DNA of 64,000 bases, taken from Xanthobacter autotrophicus. Its GTDB lineage: Bacteria; Pseudomonadota; Alphaproteobacteria; Rhizobiales; Xanthobacteraceae. The notes below the pieces were generated by a model. It had not been told where the DNA came from and made no database searches. It worked only from the letters and a program-made list of their open reading frames with translations. A program made the position numbers and the translations under genes. Positions within the stretch are counted from its first letter, which is position 1. Every line of letters starts with the position of its first letter. The DNA lies in assembly GCF_005871085.1 (NCBI RefSeq), contig NZ_VAUP01000028.1:124001-188000 (forward strand), in the 5' to 3' direction. Shown piece by piece: positions 58,794 through 64,000 of the stretch.

Positions 58794-60440
58794 ATGTCGA
58801 ATATCCCCGCGAACCGCGCTGCGCCCATGCGTGCGCCGGTGTCGTTCGCATATGAAAGTCAGAGCTTGACCTCTTTTTCGAACCTCGGCCTCGCCGAGCC
58901 TATCGTTCGCGCCCTTACTGAAGCGCAGCACGTCACTCCCACCCCCATCCAGGCCGAAGCCATCCCGCAGATTCTCGCGGGTCGCGATCTGATCGGCATC
59001 GCCCAGACCGGCACCGGCAAGACCGCCGCTTTCGCCCTCCCCATCCTTGACCGCCTGGTCCGCCATCCCCACCGCCCCGAGCCCAAGTCGGTGCGGGCGC
59101 TGGTGCTCTCCCCCACCCGTGAGCTGTCCGGCCAGATCGTCGAGAACTTCGAGCGGTTCGGCCGTCACGCCAACATCTCGGTGTCGCTCGCCATCGGCGG
59201 CGTGCCCATGGGCCGGCAGATCCGCGCGCTCTCTCGCGGCGTGGATGTACTGGTCGCGACCCCCGGCCGCCTCATTGATCTCGTCGAGAACAACGCGGTG
59301 AAGCTCGACCAGGTCGAAGTTCTCGTCCTCGACGAAGCCGACCAGATGCTGGACATGGGCTTCGTGCATGCCATCCGCGCCATTGTGCGCCGGCTGCCGC
59401 ACAAGCGGCATTCCCTGTTCTTCTCCGCCACCATGCCCCACGCCATCGCCGAGCTCGCGGGCTCCATGCTGCGCGATCCCGTGCGCGTCGCGGTGACCCC
59501 GGTCGCCAAGACCGCCGACCGGGTCGAGCAGCGGGTGATCCTGGTGGACAAGGCCAACAAGGGCCAGCTCCTCGCCGAGGTGCTCTCCACCGAGGAGATC
59601 GACCGCGCCCTCGTCTTCTCCCGCACCAAGCATGGCGCGGACAAGGTGGTGCGCGTGCTCGCCAAGGCCGGCATCGCCGCCGAGGCGATCCACGGCAACA
59701 AGTCGCAGAACCAGCGCGACCGCGTGCTCGCTGCCTTCCGCGAAGGCAAGATCCGCACCCTCATCGCCACCGACATCGCCGCCCGCGGCATCGACGTGAC
59801 CGGGGTGAGCCACGTCATCAACTTCGACCTGCCCAACGTGCCGGAGAGCTACGTCCATCGCATCGGCCGCACCGCGCGCGCCGGCCGTGAAGGCATCGCC
59901 ATCTCCTTCTGCGATCACGAGGAGCGCGCGTTCCTGCGGTCCATCGAGAAGCTCATCAAGATGCAGCTTCCCGCCAGCGACCGTCGCGGCGCGGGCACCC
60001 GCTTCGCGGTGCCGGAGCTTGAGCCCATCATCCTCGACGAGCGGGACGAGACCTCCGAGCGTTCGGACTATATCGGCCGGTCTGGCCGGCAGAACCCGCG
60101 CGGCCAGCGGCCCCGCCACGGTGACGAGCGGTCCGGCGAAGGCCGGTCGCGGGCGCCGCGTTCGGAAGAAGGCCGGCCCCAGGCGGCGCGTGCCCACCAG
60201 CCGCGCGGCGAGGGCCGTCCGTCCGGCGGTCGTCCGGAAGGGCGCCCCGATGCCAGCGGCGCACAGGGTGCGGGTCATCGCGCGGGCCAGCCGGCCCGGG
60301 CCGAGGGTCGCGGCCAGAGGACCGAGCGGGGCCAGCGCCCCGCCGGTGACATCGGCGGCCTCGGCTTCATGCAGTCGGTTCCGAACCGCGGCCAGCGCTC
60401 GGACTCCCGTCCGGGCGGCGCCAAGCGTCCGGTCGGCTGA
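58794..60440 (+). CDS. rhlE: DEAD-box RNA helicase (RhlE type)
   Basis: A 548-residue protein. Helicase motifs run in order: AQTGTGKT, PTRELSGQ, ATPGRL, DEAD (VLDEADQML), SAT, LVFSRTKHGA, ARGID and HRIGRTARAGREG. TSFSNLGLAEPIVRAL begins the conserved part. The C-terminal 140 residues are Arg/Gly/Pro/Gln-rich and disordered. The N-terminus is uncertain: ATG at 58794 is used, 58827 is an alternative, and neither has a strong ribosome binding site. The 297-base upstream gap may be a long cold-responsive leader. It unwinds structured RNA in ribosome assembly or decay. Confidence 0.9.
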   Translation: MSNIPANRAAPMRAPVSFAYESQSLTSFSNLGLAEPIVRALTEAQHVTPTPIQAEAIPQILAGRDLIGIAQTGTGKTAAFALPILDRLVRHPHRPEPKSVRALVLSPTRELSGQIVENFERFGRHANISVSLAIGGVPMGRQIRALSRGVDVLVATPGRLIDLVENNAVKLDQVEVLVLDEADQMLDMGFVHAIRAIVRRLPHKRHSLFFSATMPHAIAELAGSMLRDPVRVAVTPVAKTADRVEQRVILVDKANKGQLLAEVLSTEEIDRALVFSRTKHGADKVVRVLAKAGIAAEAIHGNKSQNQRDRVLAAFREGKIRTLIATDIAARGIDVTGVSHVINFDLPNVPESYVHRIGRTARAGREGIAISFCDHEERAFLRSIEKLIKMQLPASDRRGAGTRFAVPELEPIILDERDETSERSDYIGRSGRQNPRGQRPRHGDERSGEGRSRAPRSEEGRPQAARAHQPRGEGRPSGGRPEGRPDASGAQGAGHRAGQPARAEGRGQRTERGQRPAGDIGGLGFMQSVPNRGQRSDSRPGGAKRPVG

Positions 60441-60460
60441 GACGCATTGAATTGATCACG

Positions 60461-60499
60461 GGTGCGCGCGGATGGCGAAAATGCGTCGCCGCGCGCACC
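60461..60499. other. Perfect 11-bp stem-loop between helicase and infA
   Basis: GGTGCGCGCGG and CCGCGCGCACC enclose a 17-base loop. No T run follows. It may stop or slow polymerase or protect mRNA ends. It lies 21 bases after the helicase stop and about 80 bases before infA. Confidence 0.55.
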
Positions 60500-60579
60500 T
60501 CGGCTATGGGCGTACGGGTGATTTCGTGAGATAAGCCCGGTAATTCTGCCCCCTCGTCGGGGCCTCTGGAGACGACTAT

Positions 60580-60855
60580 ATGGCGAAGGAAGAACTGCTG
60601 GAGTTCGAAGGAACGGTGACCGAGGTGCTCCCGGATGGCAACTTCCGTGTGCGGCTCGATAACGATCATCAGATTCTGGCCTATGCGGCCGGCAAGATGA
60701 AGAAGAACCGTATCCGCACCATCGAGGGTGACCGCGTGGTGGTGGAGATGTCCCCTTACGACCTCGATCGCGGCCGCATCAACTTCCGCCACAAGGCCGA
60801 GGGCAACGCCCCGCCGCCCGGCGCCCGCCGCCAGCAGAATTTCCGCCGCCGCTGA
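60580..60855 (+). CDS. infA: Translation initiation factor IF-1
   Basis: A 91-residue S1-like OB-fold protein: [55 protein letters not shown] and GRINFRHK are the universal signature. It blocks the ribosomal A site at initiation. The basic, Pro/Gln/Arg-rich tail (about 15 residues) extends past the usual 72, as in several Rhizobiales. GGAG precedes the start. Confidence 0.95.
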   Translation: MAKEELLEFEGTVTEVLPDGNFRVRLDNDHQILAYAAGKMKKNRIRTIEGDRVVVEMSPYDLDRGRINFRHKAEGNAPPPGARRQQNFRRR

Positions 60856-60971
60856 TTTCGGCCGGCTGCGCTCTTGTCCCGCCGCGCGCGTCCGTCCGAC
60901 CCTGTCGGCGTGGGCTGCCGCGCGGGGGCAGGGCGCTCGACGTTCGGATTGGCTCCAAGTTCGTAGCGGCT

Positions 60972-61050
60972 TACGGCAATCGCTTCGGATTCGCGGTGTT
61001 GACGCGTTTTCTTGAAGCGAGCTGGTATCCACTTCGCCTGCTGACGCTTT
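60972..61050. repeat. Rhizobiales-type dispersed repeat, family 3, copy I
   Basis: TACGGCAATCGCTTCGG starts it and TTGACGCGTTTTCTTGAAGC with GAGCTGGTATCCACTTCGCC follow. It is similar to 48905-48980 and partly to 7612-7663. It occupies the gap between infA and the DUF2165 gene. Confidence 0.75.
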
Positions 61051-61081
61051 AAGACTGCGTCGGGCAGAAGCGGAGGGCGAG

Positions 61082-61603
61082 ATGGAGCTGCGTCTGGCGA
61101 AGGCGATGATGACGGCCGCCCTGGCGGCCTTTTGCCTGCTGGTCGCCTACGACAATCTCGTGGATTACGAGACCAATTATGCGTTCGTGCGCCATGTGCT
61201 GAGCATGGACACGACCTTTCCCGGCAATGCCCTGATGCATCGCGCCATCACCGACGAGCGGGGGTGGCGCATGGCCTATGCCGCCATAATCGCAGGCGAG
61301 GCGGTGAGCGGGCTGTTCCTCGCCCTCGGCGCCGTCGCCATGCTGGCGCGCCTTGCTGCGCCCGCCGCCCGCTTCGAGCGCGCCAAGCGCTTCGTCTATC
61401 TGGGCGGCGCGCTGGCCTTCCTGGTCTGGTTCTTCGGCTTCATGGTGGTCGCCGGCGAGTATTTCGCCATGTGGCAGTCCAAGGACTGGAACGGCCAGGC
61501 CGCGGCCTTCCGCTTCTCCATGACCGTCCTCGGCGTGCTGATCCTGGTGGCGCTGCCGGAGCGCGAGATCGCGGACACCGAGCCCCCGACGCAGCCGCGC
61601 TGA
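61082..61603 (+). CDS. DUF2165 membrane protein
   Basis: A 173-residue protein with four membrane helices. The start MELRLAKAMMTAALAAFCLLVAYDNLVDY and the middle NYAFVRHVLSMDTTFPGNALMHRAIT match the DUF2165 family, as does WFFGFMVVAGEYFAMWQSKDWNGQ. Function is unknown; it is widely conserved in proteobacteria. The 92-base gap after it to the convergent DUF3126 gene contains GC-rich hairpins only. Confidence 0.88.
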   Translation: MELRLAKAMMTAALAAFCLLVAYDNLVDYETNYAFVRHVLSMDTTFPGNALMHRAITDERGWRMAYAAIIAGEAVSGLFLALGAVAMLARLAAPAARFERAKRFVYLGGALAFLVWFFGFMVVAGEYFAMWQSKDWNGQAAAFRFSMTVLGVLILVALPEREIADTEPPTQPR

Positions 61604-61695
61604 GCCATCAGGCTGGTCCTGAGGGGCGGGAGCGCAGGCCACTCCGCCCCTTCCAGCGGCGAGAGGCCCCAATCAGGCCCCGCGCCGGTTCAATC

Positions 61696-61905
61696 TCACT
61701 CCAGGTCGGAATCCAGGATCGCCATCTGGAAATTGTAAGAGAGGTCGTCGTCCTCGTCGTCCCGGTAGAGGACGCCGATGAACTCCTCGCCCAGATAGAC
61801 CTCGGCCGAGTCCTTCTTCTTCGTGCGGGCAGTCACCTTGATCTGCGGGTTGCCGAACAGGGTCCGCAAATAGCGCTGCACGCGCTCGAGCTCGGTTTTT
61901 TCCAA
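61696..61905 (-). CDS. DUF3126 small conserved protein
   Basis: A 69-residue acidic protein: MEKTELERVQRYLRTLFGNPQIKV, then AEVYLGEEFIGVLYRDDEDDDLSYNFQMAILDSDLE. This is the DUF3126 family, nearly confined to Alphaproteobacteria and commonly next to cysE. Function unknown. It lies downstream of cysE on the same strand, 78 bases away, so co-transcription is likely. Confidence 0.9.
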   Translation of the reverse strand: MEKTELERVQRYLRTLFGNPQIKVTARTKKKDSAEVYLGEEFIGVLYRDDEDDDLSYNFQMAILDSDLE

Positions 61906-61983
61906 CGGTGTTCTCCTTGCGAACGGATGGCCGCGTTATGGCGGCCAAGGCGCGCGCGTTCAAGTCGCGGCGGGCAACAGCCC

Positions 61984-62880
61984 TCAGATATCCGCGCCGG
62001 ACCAGATATTGTCCTCGAACATCTGGTCCATGGAGCGCGAGGGTTCGGCGCAGCCGGCTTCGCCCACCACCTTGGCCGGAATGCCCGCCACCGTGGTGTT
62101 GCGCGGTACCGGCTTAAGCACCACCGAGCCGGCGGCGATGCGGGCGCAGCGGCCCACCTCGATATTGCCCAGCACCTTGGCGCCGGCGCCGATCAGCACG
62201 CCGCGGCGGATCTTGGGATGGCGGTCGCCGGTCTCCTTGCCGGTGCCGCCCAGCGTCACCCCCTGCAGGATCGACACGTCGTCCTCGATCACCGCGGTGG
62301 CGCCGATGACGACGCCGGTGGCATGGTCGAGGAAGATGCCCCGGCCCATGGGCACCTGGGGGTGGATGTCCACGGCGAACACGGAGGAGGCCTGGCTCTG
62401 GAGATAGAGGGCGAGGTCGCGCTGGCCGTTGGCCCACAGGAAATGGGACAGGCGGTGGGTCTGGATGGCGTGGAAGCCCTTGAAATAAAGCACCGGCTCA
62501 AGCGTCCGGGTGGCCGCAGGGTCGCGGTCTACCACCGCCATGATGTCAGCGCGCAGGGCCTGGGAGATGGACTTGTCGCGGGCGACGGCCTCCAGCCAGG
62601 CGGCGCGGATGGCGCTGGCCGGCACGTCCGCATGGTCGAGGCGGGCGGCGATGCGCTCGCCGATCACCGCCTCTAAGCTCGGCTGGCCCAGCACCGCGCC
62701 GATGAGGAACGCGGCGAGCAGCGGCTCGCGTTCGGCGGCCTCTTCCGCCTCGTTGCGCAGGCGCGCCCAGACCGGATCGACCACGTCGTGCCAGCGTTCC
62801 GTACCCGCCTTGGTGAGCTTCGGGGCGAACGCGTCCGCGACGGGCGCGGGAATGGGGGCAGGCATGGGAGATTGGGGCAT
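61984..62880 (-). CDS. cysE: Serine O-acetyltransferase
   Basis: A 298-residue enzyme that acetylates serine with acetyl-CoA as the first step of cysteine synthesis. An N-terminal helical domain precedes the left-handed beta-helix: HPQVPMGRGIFLDHATGVVIGATAVIEDD, then GVTLGGTGKETGDRHPKI. The C-terminal tail lacks an Ile end typical of the cysteine-synthase-binding form by only one context change (it ends GADI). AGGAGG precedes the ATG at 62880. Confidence 0.93.
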   Translation of the reverse strand: MPQSPMPAPIPAPVADAFAPKLTKAGTERWHDVVDPVWARLRNEAEEAAEREPLLAAFLIGAVLGQPSLEAVIGERIAARLDHADVPASAIRAAWLEAVARDKSISQALRADIMAVVDRDPAATRTLEPVLYFKGFHAIQTHRLSHFLWANGQRDLALYLQSQASSVFAVDIHPQVPMGRGIFLDHATGVVIGATAVIEDDVSILQGVTLGGTGKETGDRHPKIRRGVLIGAGAKVLGNIEVGRCARIAAGSVVLKPVPRNTTVAGIPAKVVGEAGCAEPSRSMDQMFEDNIWSGADI

Positions 62881-62958
62881 TCCTGCCTCCTCGACGATGC
62901 AACTTGGCGCCTGTTCTAGCACAAGCGGCGCGAAGGGGAGAGGTTCCCCGTGGTCGCT

Positions 62959-63711
62959 TCAGGGCCGGCGTTTCAGGAATTCGAGAGCACCTGCCTTGAA
63001 CACCTTGTCGCCCACGGCAGGGTTGTGGTCGCGGTTGGGGATATCCAGCATGGTACCGTCCGGCAGGAGATCCACCAGGGGCTGGCCGGGACCCGAGACT
63101 AGGTCGCGGGTGCCGATGGCCACCAGCACCGGCTGGAAGATGCGCCCCACTTCCTCGCGGGTTAGCACCTGCCGCGAGCCGCGGATGCAGGCGGCCAGCG
63201 CCTTCAGGTCGGCCTTGTTGGCGTCGGCGAAGGCGCGGAACATGCGGCCCATGGGATCGCCGACATCGTCCAGGCTCGGTGCCTCCAGCGCGTCGGCGAC
63301 GGTCTGGGGCAGGCCCACCCCGTCCACCAGATGAATGCCGAGCCCGCCCAGGATCAGCGAGCGCACCGCCTGCGGGAAATGCAGCGCCATCTGCGCTCCC
63401 ACGCGCGCGCCCATGGAATAGCCGACCACATCTGCCCGCTCCAACCCGAGATGGGCGAGGAGGCGCTGGGCATCCTCCGCCATGATGCGGGTATCGTAGA
63501 GGGCGGGGTCGTACAGCTTTTCCGACTCCCCATGGCCGCGATGGTCGAAGCCGATGGCCCGGTAGCCGGCCTCGGTGAGGGTCTTCGTCCAGGAGGGGCC
63601 GACCCAGTTGATCTCCTTGGAGGAGGCGAAGCCGTGGATCAGGAGGACCGGATCGCCGGCGCCGATGTCGAAATAGGCGATATCGACGCCTGCGGAAGAG
63701 AAATGGGGCAT
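62959..63711 (-). CDS. Alpha/beta hydrolase
   Basis: A 250-residue enzyme: VLLIHGFASSKEIN (oxyanion loop), nucleophile Ser in VGYSMGARVGAQMAL, an acidic residue near IGTRDLVSGP and His in RDHNPAVGDKVF. It resembles esterase/lactonase-type hydrolases (3-oxoadipate enol-lactonase-like). The substrate is unknown. It lies 78 bases upstream of cysE and is possibly co-transcribed. Confidence 0.9.
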   Translation of the reverse strand: MPHFSSAGVDIAYFDIGAGDPVLLIHGFASSKEINWVGPSWTKTLTEAGYRAIGFDHRGHGESEKLYDPALYDTRIMAEDAQRLLAHLGLERADVVGYSMGARVGAQMALHFPQAVRSLILGGLGIHLVDGVGLPQTVADALEAPSLDDVGDPMGRMFRAFADANKADLKALAACIRGSRQVLTREEVGRIFQPVLVAIGTRDLVSGPGQPLVDLLPDGTMLDIPNRDHNPAVGDKVFKAGALEFLKRRP

Positions 63712-64000
63712 GGGGAACCTTCGCGGGCCACCGCCACGGCGGGCGCCTCGGATCTCGGCGGATGACGGGGCGGGAAACTAGAAGCTCGCTCCCGTTGTGC
63801 CAAGTCCGCCGGTGACTTGTCTTGAGGCAGATGGTCCGCCGGCGACGGGAGGCGGGAGAGGTTCCGCGCGGCCTCGATGGCCGCCAGCACGCGGGCGGCC
63901 GCAACCTCCATGTTGGCAACGGGCACCGATGGCAGGGCCGCCGCCTGTGCCGGGGCGGGTGTCCCATGCCGATGCCGGACGGCCCTGGGGCGCTTGCCGC
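63712..64000. other. Right edge, possible 3' part of another minus-strand gene
   Basis: No complete gene is visible. One minus-strand frame remains open from the window edge to 63639 and contains the helix-like segment NMEVAAARVLAAIEAARNLS, so a gene entering from beyond the edge and overlapping the hydrolase start is possible. Another frame ends at 63778 but looks non-coding. Unresolved. Confidence 0.3.

Overview
The window is GC-rich DNA from an alphaproteobacterium, most likely a member of the Hyphomicrobiales close to Xanthobacter, Ancylobacter or Azorhizobium. This placement is inferred from the codon bias, the Rhizobiales-type dispersed palindromes, the iron-control-like operators, the DUF3126 gene and the Rhodobacter-type gene transfer agent (GTA) cluster. 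No rRNA, tRNA or CRISPR array was recognised.

Region 1 (1-2268) holds the end of a malic enzyme, a secreted chorismate-lyase-like protein and a diguanylate cyclase. Region 2 (about 2300-27690) is a GTA-type phage cluster in the canonical order: TerS, TerL, portal, small ORFs, prohead protease, major capsid, adaptor, stopper, tail terminator, tail tube, two tail chaperones, tape measure, DUF2460, DUF2163, NlpC/P60 and the roughly 1300-residue host-specificity protein. It is followed on the same strand by DUF2793, spike-base and beta-helix spike-like genes, a GH108 muramidase and a nested spanin-like pair. No integrase, repressor or replication gene is visible. The cluster is split by unrelated genes: a small membrane protein, an HPP protein, a GIY-YIG nuclease, a lytic transglycosylase with a trypsin-like protease, a porin-like miniprotein and a histone H1-like gene. 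Several dispersed palindromic elements also interrupt it.

Region 3 (27971-31647) carries a PhoP-type two-component system, a lipoprotein and a tandem universal stress protein. Region 4 (31794-42256) is a methylated-amine island. It has a heme-dependent dimethylamine monooxygenase (three subunits plus permease), a trimethylamine N-oxide demethylase (DUF1989-GcvT), a flavin reductase, an acyl-CoA-dehydrogenase-fold flavoprotein that looks like a monooxygenase, and a divergent GcvT-like protein. Together they could convert trimethylamine (N-oxide) to dimethylamine and then methylamine, passing C1 units to tetrahydrofolate.

Region 5 (42305-46435) has a VOC dioxygenase, a DUF900 lipoprotein hydrolase, queE-queD and an FMN reductase. 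Region 6 (46595-54392) is an iron-acquisition locus: two imelysins, a multicopper oxidase, a di-heme oxidoreductase and a DUF1513 protein in one operon, divergent from an FTR1 permease, with two GAA-N3-TTC palindromes between them. Region 7 (54580-57779) is modE with modABC and a Mo-box-like site. Region 8 (57972-64000) holds DedA, an RhlE-type helicase, infA, DUF2165, DUF3126, cysE and an alpha/beta hydrolase.

Three dispersed repeat families occur. Two consist of paired hairpin arms with complementary loops. The third is a Rhizobiales-type repeat, one copy of which lies inside the iron operon and ends on a stop codon.
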